NCBI RefSeq assembly: GCF_000178455.1
Contig: NZ_ADNU01000069.1
Coordinates: 1 to 54,976 of the forward strand
DNA: 54,976 nt
Direction of reading: 5' to 3'
Source: Brevibacterium mcbrellneri ATCC 49030
GTDB lineage: Bacteria; Actinomycetota; Actinomycetes; Actinomycetales; Brevibacteriaceae
Shown here: positions 25,270 to 34,398 of the stretch, piece by piece
Position numbering within the stretch: the first letter of the stretch is position 1
Layout of the letters: each line of letters starts with the position of its first letter
Position numbers and translations under genes: made by a program
The notes under the pieces: model-generated
What the model was told of the DNA's origin: nothing
The model's input: the letters and a program-made list of their open reading frames with translations, nothing else
Database searches by the model: none

Positions 25270-26556
25270 GTGGCTTTACACCCTCTAACATGTGGCCGTC
25301 GCTTTTTAGCGGCGGCCACTGTTGCCCTCGCAACCTTTTCAGTTGTGGGGCCCACCAACGTTGTGGGGACGGAACCGGCGAGCGCGCACACGGTTGTGGC
25401 GCAACCGGCAGAAACCACCTCTGCCACATACACCAGCCCCACCGACTTAGGTGACGGCACTTCCCCACCCAAGCCAGCAGCCGATGCGTGGCTCGTAGCA
25501 AACCTGGATACCGGCGAAGTACTGGTATCCCATGGCGAGGACGTGGTCTCATCGCCGGCTTCCGTACAGAAACTTCTCACAGCCCTGGCCCTGGTCGACG
25601 AACTCCCCGACGTCAAAAAGAAACACCGCATTTCAGAGGCCGACACACAAGTCGACGGGACCCGCGTGGGATTACTGCGCGACAACGAGTATTCGATCGA
25701 CTTGCTGTTCCGCTCAATGCTCATGTCCAGCGCTAACGACTCCGCGTACGCGCTTGGCGAAGCAGTGGGCGGGCAACATAAGGCCCTGGAGCTCATGCAC
25801 CGCAAGGCTCGGCAACTGGGAATGGACTCGACCGTTGTGGGCACCACCAGCGGCCTTGACGCCCCCGGGCAAGGCACCACCATCGATGATTTGCTAAGAC
25901 TCGCACACGAGTTCACCAAGAACAAGTACCTCATGAAGGTTGTACAAACTCAGACCTTGGATTTCCCCGGTGGTTATGACCACGACAAGAAGAAAAAGGT
26001 CAAGGGATACCAGATCCAGAACCACACGCGGTTAATTGGGCTGGTTGAGGGGGCTATTGGCCTGAAAAACGGTTACACGCAAGAAGCCCGCGGTTCGTTT
26101 TTAGGGGCCGCCACCCGAGGTGACACCACGTACGCCGCGGTGGTCTTGCGCGCGCAGACACAGAGTCGCCAAGCAGCCGCAGATCTTCTCAACTGGGCAT
26201 TCAACCAGACAGACCCAAAAGTCACGCGCACTGTGGCGTTCGAAGATCTCAGCACGCCCTCACCTGTTGCTTCGCCTGCCGCGTCGGCTGGGACTAGTGA
26301 TTCTGGAGCTGAGAGTAGCTCGTCCGACGCACGCAGTGGGACAGAGTCAGATATATCAGTCGAAGAGATGCGTGAGTCTCAACCAGCCGGAGCTGCGATC
26401 CCTGCCAACATCGGGCTCGCACTTGGCCTTCCCGTTGCCGTCTTTGCTGTTGCGGGTGGCATTCTCATGTACCGTTCGCGCCATAGTCGTTCCGGCAACA
26501 GTCGTTCCCGCCGAGGCGAAGAGGCGCGCGAAGACCAAGAAGGTACCGGCAGGTGA
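25270..26556 (+). CDS. D-alanyl-D-alanine carboxypeptidase (peptidase S11)
   Basis: A 428-residue low-molecular-mass penicillin-binding protein that trims the terminal D-Ala from peptidoglycan stem peptides. It has an N-terminal signal peptide (residues 1-40, ending near ASA). The catalytic motifs are S98-V-Q-K101, S154-A-N156, and KNGYT (near residue 268), where the usual KTG is KNG. A Ser-rich linker (about 325-370) leads to a C-terminal membrane helix (IGLALGLPVAVFAVAGGILM) with a basic tail. The GTG start at 25270 directly follows sdhB, and its stop overlaps the next gene by 4 nt. Confidence 0.92.
   Translation: MALHPLTCGRRFLAAATVALATFSVVGPTNVVGTEPASAHTVVAQPAETTSATYTSPTDLGDGTSPPKPAADAWLVANLDTGEVLVSHGEDVVSSPASVQKLLTALALVDELPDVKKKHRISEADTQVDGTRVGLLRDNEYSIDLLFRSMLMSSANDSAYALGEAVGGQHKALELMHRKARQLGMDSTVVGTTSGLDAPGQGTTIDDLLRLAHEFTKNKYLMKVVQTQTLDFPGGYDHDKKKKVKGYQIQNHTRLIGLVEGAIGLKNGYTQEARGSFLGAATRGDTTYAAVVLRAQTQSRQAAADLLNWAFNQTDPKVTRTVAFEDLSTPSPVASPAASAGTSDSGAESSSSDARSGTESDISVEEMRESQPAGAAIPANIGLALGLPVAVFAVAGGILMYRSRHSRSGNSRSRRGEEAREDQEGTGR
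25292..25319 (+). other. Hairpin at the sdhB/carboxypeptidase junction
   Basis: GTGGCCGTCGCT (25292-25303) and AGCGGCGGCCAC (25308-25319) form a 12-bp stem with one U-G pair and a TTTT loop, 24 nt after the sdhB stop and inside the signal-peptide codons of the carboxypeptidase. There is no T-tract. It may protect the sdh mRNA 3' end or attenuate transcription into the downstream genes. Confidence 0.5.
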
Positions 26557-27173
26557 GTCAGGGCTCACGCACTGAGGAGCCTTCGCTCACTGCCCTTCTG
26601 GTGTCCGGAGGCAAGGCAACGCGGCTGGGCGGTATCACCAAGACCGCACTCACAGCTAACGGTGTTCCGCTGATCAAACGCGCCCTCTCAGCCGTCCGTG
26701 GCGTATCCCCGCACTGCCCCGCCGTCGTGGTGGGAGACACGGACGGGTTGGACGACCTCGGGCACGTGACCCACCTACGCGAAAACCCACCGTTTTCCGG
26801 CCCTGCCGCAGCGATTGCCGCCGGGGTGGAGCACGTGACGACTGACCTTGTTGCGGTCCTTGCCGCCGACCTCCCCCTCATTGACGCGCACACCATTCGC
26901 GCGCTCATTGACGCGGTAGGTCAAGCGGATTGCGCAGTGGCCGTTGACCCTACCGGGCGAGTGCAATATCTGACGGCCGTGTGGCGTACGCGGGCGCTGG
27001 CTCAAGTGGTTTCCGCCGCCGAGGTGGCCCACCGGCCCGCTCGCACCCTTTACGAGCACTGTGAGTGGGTTCCCATTCACCTTGAGCAGGCGACCACGGC
27101 AGACATCGACACCTATGCTGATGCTCAGCGCTTCGGGGTGGACTTAAGAGGCGCGTCCACGCCTAGACAATGA
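26553..27173 (+). CDS. MobA-like nucleotidyltransferase
   Basis: A 206-residue NTP-transferase resembling molybdenum cofactor guanylyltransferase (MobA). The signature LLVSGGKATRLGGITKTAL (about residues 15-33) matches the LAGGxSxRxGxxK motif. NPPFSGPAAAIAAGV and AADLPLID (metal-binding Asp) follow in order. MobA attaches GMP to molybdopterin, but this protein could serve another substrate, and no other moco genes lie nearby. The GTG start at 26553 overlaps the carboxypeptidase stop by 4 nt. It overlaps the convergent App1-type gene by about 11 nt at the 3' ends. Confidence 0.8.
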   Translation: MSQGSRTEEPSLTALLVSGGKATRLGGITKTALTANGVPLIKRALSAVRGVSPHCPAVVVGDTDGLDDLGHVTHLRENPPFSGPAAAIAAGVEHVTTDLVAVLAADLPLIDAHTIRALIDAVGQADCAVAVDPTGRVQYLTAVWRTRALAQVVSAAEVAHRPARTLYEHCEWVPIHLEQATTADIDTYADAQRFGVDLRGASTPRQ

Positions 27174-28197
27174 TTCCGCGGTCGTTCATCTTCTCCATGA
27201 GGCCTGCTCCGTCTGACGCGTAAATCCACGGAACACCCTGGCCGCGTCCCGAATTCTTCGAACGCCCACCGGCCCACACTGCTTCACCCACTGTGAGCTG
27301 ACGGATACACACGGCGACAACATTGTTGGGGTGGTTCTCGACGAACTCACCATAGATGTCTTCATCATGCTGGCCGTCGTCTCCTACCAGCAACCATTTG
27401 ATGTTGGGGAACTCCCGGGCCAAACGTTCCAACTGGATGCGTTTGTGTTCTTGACCAGAGCGGAACGCTCGCGTAGCTGTTGGGCCCCAGTCAGTGAGCA
27501 AAAACGGCCCGTCCGGATACAGGTTCCGGGACAAGAAACGTTTCAGTGTCAACGCCACATTCCATGCCCCCGTAGACAAATAAATGATGGGCGCGTGCGG
27601 GCGCAAATAGGTGAGACGGTCATACAGGACCGACATGCCCGCGACCGGCGAACGCGCATGCTCATCCAACACAAACGTGTTCCACGCGGCCAAAAACGGA
27701 CGCGGCAACGCAGTCACCATGACCGTGTCATCGATGTCAGAAATGATGCCGAACTTTTCGTCATCTGCCACAACGTGCGCAGTAGCCGTGTCGACCAGAG
27801 ACCCCTGCGTCCAGATCTCCAACTCAACTTTCCCCGGCTCAAAGTCGCCGGGAATCACGGCGTCCACGATGCCACCTCGGTCGGATGCCACCATATGTTC
27901 CTGGCCATTCACACGCACCCACGCAGTCGCCTCGTTGAGCGGAATGGACCCAAACGACCTGAAACCGCGAATACTCGCGTGCATATCTGCAGCCGGTTGC
28001 CCGGTCTTAGTCAAAACAATGCGCGCCAACACGCGGATAAAACTTTCAGTCCCATAGGAGTCATAGGCGATGACTGTGCGTTTCCATCCACGCTTGGTCG
28101 CTTGTTTCCGTTGCCAGTCCTGGACCTTGTCTTCGAGACGAGCGGCGGTGTGGATGACCTCGGGGGCAATGTTGTTGGGCTTGTATTTCTTGGCCAC
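27163..28197 (-). CDS. App1-domain phosphatase (DUF2183)
   Basis: A 344-residue protein with the catalytic domain of App1-type phosphatidate phosphatases (HAD-like). The nucleophile motif is GIISDIDDTVMVT (about residues 153-165), with IYLSTGAWN and LLVGDDGQHDEDIY as later acid motifs. An N-terminal beta-rich region of about 140 residues precedes it. Activity on phosphatidate or another phosphomonoester is inferred from the family; the bacterial substrate is not established. The GTG start at 28197 has AAGGAG 9 nt upstream. It is adjacent to trpS in the same orientation (about 32 nt). Confidence 0.85.
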   Translation of the reverse strand: MAKKYKPNNIAPEVIHTAARLEDKVQDWQRKQATKRGWKRTVIAYDSYGTESFIRVLARIVLTKTGQPAADMHASIRGFRSFGSIPLNEATAWVRVNGQEHMVASDRGGIVDAVIPGDFEPGKVELEIWTQGSLVDTATAHVVADDEKFGIISDIDDTVMVTALPRPFLAAWNTFVLDEHARSPVAGMSVLYDRLTYLRPHAPIIYLSTGAWNVALTLKRFLSRNLYPDGPFLLTDWGPTATRAFRSGQEHKRIQLERLAREFPNIKWLLVGDDGQHDEDIYGEFVENHPNNVVAVCIRQLTVGEAVWAGGRSKNSGRGQGVPWIYASDGAGLMEKMNDRGIIV

Positions 28198-28229
28198 CAG
28201 GTGGTGCTCCTTAGGGGTGGGTGGAGAGT

Positions 28230-29234
28230 TTAGAGAAAACCGACGCGGTCATACGCATTTTTGACCGTCACATCAGCGATCTGCGTAGCCTTGTGAGCTC
28301 CGTTCAAGAGGATCCGCTGAAGTTCTGCTCGGTCTTCCAGCAGTTCGTTGGTGCGGGTCCGTACGGGGGTGAGAGCTTCAACAGCGAGATCTGCGAGCGC
28401 AACCTTGAGGTGGCCGTACATCTTCCCGTCGAATTCGGCAACGATGCTGTCGATGCTCTGGCCCGACAAAGACGAATAAATGGTGAGCAGATTCGACACT
28501 CCCGGCTTGTTATCCGGATCGTACGCAATCACAGTGTCGTTGTCAGTGACGGCAGATTTAAACTTCTTCTGAAGAACCTTTGGCTCGTCCAGAATGTCGA
28601 TGCGCCCAGCAGGGTTCTTCCCAGACTTCGACATTTTTGCCGACGGATCTTGTAGGTCATAGATTTTCGCCGTCTGTTTGAGGATTCCTGCCTCAGGAAC
28701 TTTGAACGTTTCGCCGTAGCGGTTGTTGAAACGTTCCGCCAAGTTGCGTGTCAGTTCCAGGTGCTGACGCTGGTCCTCCCCCACGGGCACAACATCGGCC
28801 TGGTACAGCAGGATGTCAGCGGCCATGAGTGCCGGGTAGGTTAGCAATCCCAGCGACACGTGTTCGTTCTTTGCGGATTTGTCTTTGAACTGGGTCATGC
28901 GCTGAGCTTCACCCAAAGACGTGGTGCATTCCAGGATCCAGCTCAGTTTTGTGTGTGCGTCGACGTGGGACTGCACAAAGATTGTGGACTTTTCAGGGTC
29001 GAGTCCCGCGGCAATGAACTGTGCTGCTGTGCGCAAGGTACGTTCACGCAGTTCCTCAGGGTTCTGCTCCACCGTGATCGCGTGCATGTTTGCGATGAAG
29101 AAGAACGCGTCGTGGGTTTCCTGCTGTGCAACGAACTGTTGCAGAGCGCCAATATAGTTACCGAGGTGAAGGGATCCCGACGTCGCTTGAACACCTGAAA
29201 GTGAGCGAGGACGGGTGACTGCTGATTGACTCAT
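28230..29234 (-). CDS. trpS: Tryptophanyl-tRNA synthetase
   Basis: A class I aminoacyl-tRNA synthetase of about 334 residues that charges tRNA-Trp. The HIGH-type motif is [11 protein letters not shown] (about residues 22-32) after SGVQATSG. The ATP-site motif is [14 protein letters not shown] near residue 200. Length is normal. The start is uncertain: the ATG at 29234 gives [11 protein letters not shown] but GGAGGG lies only about 2 nt before it, while an ATG at 29243 adds three residues and has no Shine-Dalgarno. A TATGAT box just upstream suggests a very short leader. Confidence 0.95.
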   Translation of the reverse strand: MSQSAVTRPRSLSGVQATSGSLHLGNYIGALQQFVAQQETHDAFFFIANMHAITVEQNPEELRERTLRTAAQFIAAGLDPEKSTIFVQSHVDAHTKLSWILECTTSLGEAQRMTQFKDKSAKNEHVSLGLLTYPALMAADILLYQADVVPVGEDQRQHLELTRNLAERFNNRYGETFKVPEAGILKQTAKIYDLQDPSAKMSKSGKNPAGRIDILDEPKVLQKKFKSAVTDNDTVIAYDPDNKPGVSNLLTIYSSLSGQSIDSIVAEFDGKMYGHLKVALADLAVEALTPVRTRTNELLEDRAELQRILLNGAHKATQIADVTVKNAYDRVGFL

Positions 29235-29335
29235 GCCCTCCATTCTGCCATTTCAGCATCATAGAACCGTCTCAATCAGCAAAAAACGCGTTGATTGCAC
29301 GTGTTAAGAGTCACATCAAAGTATTATGCTAATTA

Positions 29336-29375
29336 CCTCCAAAGTTGGAGTGACCGCAAGCACACTCTGCGTGTG
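29336..29375. promoter_or_regulatory. Two inverted repeats upstream of cstA
   Basis: CTCCAA-AG-TTGGAG (29336-29349) and GCACAC-TCTGC-GTGTGC (29359-29375) lie 54-93 nt before the cstA start. AT-rich sequence (ATTATGCTAATTA) immediately upstream of them could hold the promoter. They are possible operators for starvation-responsive control; the regulator is unknown. Confidence 0.4.
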
Positions 29376-29428
29376 CAAAACCAAAGCTTCGTCGCCTGCG
29401 ACGACATACCCCAAAATAAGGAGCTCGA

Positions 29429-31666
29429 ATGTCGGTTGAGTACATTAAAACCGATGAAGCTCTCCCACCAGTTGCAGTGGAAGAGAAGCCCCGGTGGACA
29501 CCGGGCAAAATTGTTTTATGGGTAGCCATTGCCCTTATCGCCGGTATCGGCTGGACCATGATTGCGATTGTTCGTGGTGAACAGCTCAGCGCAAGTTGGT
29601 TCGTCGCAGCAGCTGTGGGTTCCTACCTCATCGCTTTTAGGTTCTACGCGAAATTCATCGAATGGAAAGTGTGTCGCCCTGACCCCAAGCGCGCCACACC
29701 CGCTGAACTTAACGACAACGGAAGGGACTTCACCCCCACCGACCGACGTGTTCTCTTTGGCCACCATTTCGCCGCCATTTCTGGCGCTGGGCCACTTGTG
29801 GGACCGATTCTTGCTGCTCAGATGGGTTACCTTCCCGGCACCCTGTGGATCGTTCTGGGTGTGATTGTTGCTGGAGCCGTGCAGGACTACATGGTTCTTT
29901 ACTTCTCGACCCGCCGGAACGGACGCTCACTTGGCCAGATGGCCCGCGACGAGCTCGGCAAGGTCGGCGGTATCATCACCTCAATCGGAATCATCCTCAT
30001 TATGACCATTCTGATTGCGGTGCTGGGTGTTGTCATTATTAACGCCCTTGCAGAATCCCCATGGGGTGTCTTCTCGATTGCGATGACCATCCCAATCGCA
30101 TTCTTCATGGGCTTCTACATGCGGTACCTGCGCCCAGGTGCAATCGTGGAAACCTCGGTGATCGGTGTTACCCTTCTTGTCCTCTCAATCGTTGTAGGCG
30201 GTTGGGTTCACAACGACCCGTTGTGGTCAGAAGTCTTCCACCTCACCAAAGTCCAGCTGGCATGGGGGCTGATGATCTACGGCTTCTTTGCAGCCGTTCT
30301 CCCGGTGTGGATGCTTCTTGCACCACGTGACTACCTGTCCACCTTCATGAAGATCGGAACGATCGGCCTGTTGGCAGTCGGAATCATTCTGGTGAACCCA
30401 GAAGTGCAGATGCCTGCAGTCACACCGTTCGCGTCTAATGACCAAGGTCCGGCATTCGCAGGTTCCTTGTTCCCATTCCTGTTCATCACGATTGCATGTG
30501 GTGCACTTTCTGGATTCCACGCCCTTATTTCCTCTGGAACTACGCCTAAGCTGCTAGAAAAGGAATCACAAGCCCGCCTCATTGGTTACGGCGGAATGCT
30601 CATGGAATCGTTCGTGGCAATCATGGCGCTTGTCGCAGCTGTCAGCTTGGACAAGGGAATCTACTTCGCAATGAACGCCGCCGAACCTCTCACTGGTGGA
30701 ACGCCTCAGGGCGCGGCCGACTTCATTACGAACAAACTTGGTATGCCGGGCATTGACGTTACTCCAGAAGCACTTGAACAAGCCGCGCACGACGTCGGAG
30801 AAGCCTCGATCGTGTCCCGTACCGGTGGTGCTCCTACCCTGGCTATGGGAATGGCCCACATTCTGCACAACGTGTTCGGTGGACCGGCCTGGATGAGCTT
30901 CTGGTATCACTTCGCGGTGATGTTCGAAGCGCTCTTCATCCTCACCACGATTGACGCTGGTACTCGTGTCGCACGTTTCATGCTTTCAGACCTGTTGGGC
31001 AACTTCATGCCTAAGTTCCGAGACCCGTCATGGAACCTGGGCGCGTGGCTCACCACCTTGGTCATGGTTGCCGGATGGGGATCGATTCTGGTGATTGGTG
31101 TGACTGACCCTCTTGGTGGAATCAACACGTTGTTCCCGCTGTTCGGTATAGCTAACCAGCTTCTTGCAGCGGTAGCCCTTGCGGTGGTTCTAGCGATCGT
31201 TGTGAAGTCTGGTTACGCAAAGTACGCGTGGATCCCAGGTATTCCACTTGCATGGGACCTCGCTGTGACCATGACCGCGTCGTACCAGAAGATCTTCTCG
31301 ACTAACCCCAAGCTCGGATACTGGGCACAGCACTTCGCAGTGCGTGAAAAGCTGGCCGCTGGGGAAACGTCCATGGGTAACATCAACGGCGCAGAAGCGA
31401 TGAACGCGGTTGTTCGCAACACGTTCATCCAAGGAACCCTGTCAATCGTGTTTGCTGTTCTGGTGCTCATGGTCGTCCTTATGGCGCTGTACCAGTGCTT
31501 CAAAGCAGTCACCACAGGAAAGGTGAGCACGTCAGAAGAGCCAGCAGTGCCCACGAAGATCTTCGCACCAAAGGGACTCATCCCCACTAAGGCAGAACGT
31601 GAAGTTCAGGCTCAGTGGGACGCGTTCCAAAAGGAGCATGCACAAAAGGTCAAAGCGAATGACTAA
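29429..31666 (+). CDS. cstA: Carbon starvation protein CstA (pyruvate/peptide transporter)
   Basis: A 745-residue polytopic membrane protein. The conserved core starts with RRVLFGHHFAAISGAGPLVGP, typical of CstA/BtsT transporters, which import pyruvate or peptides, often under carbon limitation. Many helices follow, including TLWIVLGVIVAGAVQDYMVL and SGFHALISSGTTPK. The C-terminus is cytoplasmic and charged. The ATG at 29429 has AAGGAG about 8 nt upstream. The last 8 nt overlap the small YbdD-family gene, the usual partner of cstA. Palindromes lie in the promoter region. Confidence 0.95.
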   Translation: MSVEYIKTDEALPPVAVEEKPRWTPGKIVLWVAIALIAGIGWTMIAIVRGEQLSASWFVAAAVGSYLIAFRFYAKFIEWKVCRPDPKRATPAELNDNGRDFTPTDRRVLFGHHFAAISGAGPLVGPILAAQMGYLPGTLWIVLGVIVAGAVQDYMVLYFSTRRNGRSLGQMARDELGKVGGIITSIGIILIMTILIAVLGVVIINALAESPWGVFSIAMTIPIAFFMGFYMRYLRPGAIVETSVIGVTLLVLSIVVGGWVHNDPLWSEVFHLTKVQLAWGLMIYGFFAAVLPVWMLLAPRDYLSTFMKIGTIGLLAVGIILVNPEVQMPAVTPFASNDQGPAFAGSLFPFLFITIACGALSGFHALISSGTTPKLLEKESQARLIGYGGMLMESFVAIMALVAAVSLDKGIYFAMNAAEPLTGGTPQGAADFITNKLGMPGIDVTPEALEQAAHDVGEASIVSRTGGAPTLAMGMAHILHNVFGGPAWMSFWYHFAVMFEALFILTTIDAGTRVARFMLSDLLGNFMPKFRDPSWNLGAWLTTLVMVAGWGSILVIGVTDPLGGINTLFPLFGIANQLLAAVALAVVLAIVVKSGYAKYAWIPGIPLAWDLAVTMTASYQKIFSTNPKLGYWAQHFAVREKLAAGETSMGNINGAEAMNAVVRNTFIQGTLSIVFAVLVLMVVLMALYQCFKAVTTGKVSTSEEPAVPTKIFAPKGLIPTKAEREVQAQWDAFQKEHAQKVKAND

Positions 31667-31862
31667 GGTTTCGACACTCCTTAAACCGCTAAAAGCTGTT
31701 CATTGGTATATCAAGGAAATCATGGGCGAAAACGCCTACAAGCACTACCTCGAGTCCTATCAACAGCGGCATGGCACCTGCGAAGGCGCCATGGGAGAAC
31801 GCGAGTTTTGGCGCGATCTCACTGACGAACAGGATCGAAACCCTAAAGCGCGCTGTTGCTGA
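31659..31862 (+). CDS. YbdD/YjiX family small protein
   Basis: A 67-residue protein of the YbdD/YjiX (DUF466) family. The core is YIKEIMGENAYKHYLESYQQ with RHG and REFWRDLTDEQDRNPKARCC at the C-terminus. It is almost always encoded just after a CstA-type transporter and appears to be needed for, or to modulate, transport. The ATG at 31659 overlaps the last 8 nt of cstA and fixes the start. A strong terminator follows within 20 nt, closing a two-gene operon. Confidence 0.9.
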   Translation: MTKVSTLLKPLKAVHWYIKEIMGENAYKHYLESYQQRHGTCEGAMGEREFWRDLTDEQDRNPKARCC

Positions 31863-31878
31863 GCACGCTGTAGCTAAG

Positions 31879-31918
31879 AAACTGGGGGCACACGTTTTCA
31901 CACGTGTGCCCCCAGTTT
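31879..31918. terminator. Strong terminator after cstA-ybdD
   Basis: A perfect 17-bp stem AAACTGGGGGCACACGT (31879-31895) / ACGTGTGCCCCCAGTTT (31902-31918) with a 6-nt loop. It is followed by CGTTT and lies between convergent genes, so it probably also serves the exonuclease III gene. Confidence 0.88.
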
Positions 31919-31970
31919 CGTTTACGCCTGACTACATGTGAGGAGTTACGCTTTGACCCGCCGTTACCAC

Positions 31971-32789
31971 TTACTTGTTGTCCACAAGCTCCGGCAGGTC
32001 GTAGTCAATGACTAATGGCGCGTGGTCACTCCACCGTTCACCCCATGACGCGGCCCTGTGTACTTGCGCGTTCGACGCCAATTCAGCAAGGTTGGGCGTG
32101 GCCATGTGGTAGTCAATCCGCCAGCCTGCGTCATTGTCGAAGGCTTTTCCTCGCATGGACCACCACGTGTACGGGCCCGGAACCTCACCGGAAAGTTTGC
32201 GGTGAACGTCGATCCAGCCGAGGTCGCCAAAGAATTCGTCAAAGTACGCACGTTCTTCCGGAAGGAAACCAGCCTTCTTTTGGTTGGCTTTCCAGTTCTT
32301 AATGTCCAGTTCCGTGTGCCCCACGTTCAGGTCACCCGTCACAAGTGCATAGTCAGCGTGACGCGCAAGCTGTGGCAAACGCTCTTTCATGCGATCCAAG
32401 AATCGATACTTGTCATCCTGTTTAGGCGTCCCCGCTTCCCCTGAGTGCACGTACGCGGAAACAACCGTGAGTGTGGAGCCATCGTCTAAGTCATAGTCAC
32501 ATTCGATCCAACGGCCGGCCCCCGCAAAGTACTCATCGCCGATCCCGATACGCACCTCACGCGCTGGTGTCTGCGATACAACAGCAACACCTGCCCGCCC
32601 TTTTGCTTCAGCATCAGCGCTGTATGCACTGCCTCCGAATGGCTCCATGACTGAGTAGGCAATGTCATTTGCAGCCCTGACTTCTTGCAAGGTTAAGATC
32701 TGTGGCGTGTTCTGGTTAAACCAGGGTTCCATTCCTTTCCGCATAGCTGCGCGGATTCCGTTCACATTTACGCTGGCGACAGTAATCAT
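31971..32789 (-). CDS. xth: Exodeoxyribonuclease III
   Basis: A 272-residue endonuclease/exonuclease/phosphatase-family enzyme (AP endonuclease) for base-excision repair. Motifs are SVNVNGIRA (residues 6-14), LTLQEVRA (metal-binding Glu), ALVTGDLNVGHTELDIKN (catalytic Asp/Asn) and RWSDHAPLVIDY (catalytic His) near the C-terminus. Length matches the family. The ATG at 32789 has AAAGGATG about 6 nt upstream. It is divergent from the GNAT gene. Confidence 0.95.
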   Translation of the reverse strand: MITVASVNVNGIRAAMRKGMEPWFNQNTPQILTLQEVRAANDIAYSVMEPFGGSAYSADAEAKGRAGVAVVSQTPAREVRIGIGDEYFAGAGRWIECDYDLDDGSTLTVVSAYVHSGEAGTPKQDDKYRFLDRMKERLPQLARHADYALVTGDLNVGHTELDIKNWKANQKKAGFLPEERAYFDEFFGDLGWIDVHRKLSGEVPGPYTWWSMRGKAFDNDAGWRIDYHMATPNLAELASNAQVHRAASWGERWSDHAPLVIDYDLPELVDNK

Positions 32790-32893
32790 GTGTTCATCCT
32801 TTCACGCAAAATATCTTACGAGTGACTCGGCTAACGTCCCTGTCATGAAAATTGGGTACAGTTAGAAGTCCTGAGATGACAAGGAGACGACTC

Positions 32894-33379
32894 ATGGCAA
32901 CACCGGAATTCGACATTGAACGTCTAACCGTCAGCCCACTCGACGAAGTCGACGCGCAAGACCTGCGCACCTTCTTGGTCGATGAACAACAGAAGTTCTG
33001 GGGCGAACGCGACCTCAGCGAAGACCATGATCCATACTGGTTCCGCCAGTTGGCTGCGTCTGGCCTGGTCGCTCGATACAAAAACGAAATCGTTGGGTAC
33101 CTTCTGGGTGTGATTCCTCTGGACGGTCCCGCTTATATTCACCTCGTTGCTGCCCGCGACGACTTCCGCCACCAGGGAATCGGTCGCAGGCTTTACGACT
33201 CGTTCATCGAGTTGGCACGAAGCAAAGGCAAAACCGAAGTTCAGGCAACAACAATGCCGGAAAACTCAGCAGCCGTTTCGTTCCACTCATCAATTGGGTT
33301 CGAAAGCGTGCTCATGGACAATTACGCAGGCAAAGACAAAGCGCGCATTTTGTTCAAGCTCACGCTTGCTCTGCAGTAG
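32894..33379 (+). CDS. GNAT family N-acetyltransferase
   Basis: A 161-residue acetyltransferase. The acetyl-CoA-binding motif A is AARDDFRHQGIGRRLYDSFI (about residues 82-101; R/Q-x-x-G-x-G/A pattern in HQGIGRR). The motif-B-like NSAAVSFHSSIGFE follows. The N-terminal half recognises the unknown substrate. The ATG at 32894 is chosen because AAGGAG lies 6-7 nt upstream; in-frame starts at 32852 or 32876 lack one. It is a single gene ended by a strong terminator. Confidence 0.88.
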   Translation: MATPEFDIERLTVSPLDEVDAQDLRTFLVDEQQKFWGERDLSEDHDPYWFRQLAASGLVARYKNEIVGYLLGVIPLDGPAYIHLVAARDDFRHQGIGRRLYDSFIELARSKGKTEVQATTMPENSAAVSFHSSIGFESVLMDNYAGKDKARILFKLTLALQ

Positions 33380-33396
33380 TCGCAGGCACACAAACC

Positions 33397-33438
33397 AAAC
33401 ACAAAGCGAGGGGATTCACATCCCCTCGCTTTGTGTTT
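33397..33438. terminator. Strong terminator between the GNAT gene and folD
   Basis: A perfect 18-bp stem AAACACAAAGCGAGGGGA (33397-33414) / TCCCCTCGCTTTGTGTTT (33421-33438) with the 6-nt loop TTCACA. It lies between convergent genes and is probably bidirectional. Confidence 0.9.
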
Positions 33439-33519
33439 GTGCGAGCAACACTAGCCAGACAAAACTAGCCAGCTAGACAGCTCCGGGTTAACCACCTCGG
33501 GCGAACCCTGGCAAGCCCA

Positions 33520-34398
33520 CTACGCAAGTGACCGTTCAGCGCTTTCAATGACGTTACGCAACAGTTCAACGCGCGTCATGGGCCCTACTCCCCCAGGGTT
33601 GGGCGAGTAGAACGACGACTTAGCCCGCGCTTTTTCCGAAACGTCGCCCACGACCCGGGACTTCCCAGTTTCAGGGTCGGTTTCGCGCGAAACTCCCACA
33701 TCAACCAGCACCACGCCATCCTTGACCGAGTCCCCATCCACAATGTCTTTCACTCCTGCGGCGGCGACAACGACATCGGCCTGTTGGAGCAGTTCCTTGA
33801 GGTTTGTGGTGCCCGTGTGCGTGAGCGTCACAGTGGCGTTCACGGCGCGACGAGTCAGAATCAACCCGATGGGCCGGCCCACGGTCACTCCGCGTCCCAG
33901 CACCACTACGTGTTTACCGTTGAGGTCAACACCGTGGCGTTCCAGAAGCTCAACGATCCCCACCGGCGTGCATGGCAGTGACGACTCAACGTCTTCACCC
34001 ACCCGTAGAACCAGGCGCCCCAAGTTCATGGGGTGCAGGCCGTCGGCGTCCTTGTCAGGGTCGATCAGTTCCAAAACCCGGTTGGTGTCGATTCCTTTAG
34101 GCAGTGGCAACTGCACGATGAAGCCCGTGCACGCAGGGTTGTCGTTAAGGCGCTGAACTGCGTCCTCAATTTCCTGTTGGGTCGCGGTTTCAGGAAGGTC
34201 TTCTCGAATCGACTCGATGCCCACTTCAGCGCAATCGCGGTGTTTACCCGCCACGTACCACTGTGAACCAGGGTCCTCGCCAACCAGCAACGTGCCCAGT
34301 CCAGGTGTGACACCGTGCTCTCTGAGGCGCGCAACCCGTTCAGCGAATTCCTGTTTGAGTGCTTTTGCTGTCGCTTTTCCGTCGAGAATCTGGGGCAT
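33520..34398 (-). CDS. folD: Bifunctional methylenetetrahydrofolate dehydrogenase / cyclohydrolase
   Basis: A 292-residue enzyme interconverting 5,10-methylene- and 10-formyl-tetrahydrofolate with NADP. The catalytic [16 protein letters not shown] region (Lys near residue 52) and the signature QLPLPKGID are present. The nucleotide-binding [17 protein letters not shown] and the C-terminal [14 protein letters not shown] also match. The ATG at 34398 overlaps the glyA stop by 1 nt, so glyA-folD is a one-carbon operon in which GlyA supplies methylene-THF directly to FolD. Confidence 0.97.
   Translation of the reverse strand: MPQILDGKATAKALKQEFAERVARLREHGVTPGLGTLLVGEDPGSQWYVAGKHRDCAEVGIESIREDLPETATQQEIEDAVQRLNDNPACTGFIVQLPLPKGIDTNRVLELIDPDKDADGLHPMNLGRLVLRVGEDVESSLPCTPVGIVELLERHGVDLNGKHVVVLGRGVTVGRPIGLILTRRAVNATVTLTHTGTTNLKELLQQADVVVAAAGVKDIVDGDSVKDGVVLVDVGVSRETDPETGKSRVVGDVSEKARAKSSFYSPNPGGVGPMTRVELLRNVIESAERSLA

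Noticed and set aside
27331..28233. A 300-codon open frame opposite the App1-type phosphatase
   Set aside because: Antisense shadow; no motif, and the minus-strand HAD-like motifs are clear.
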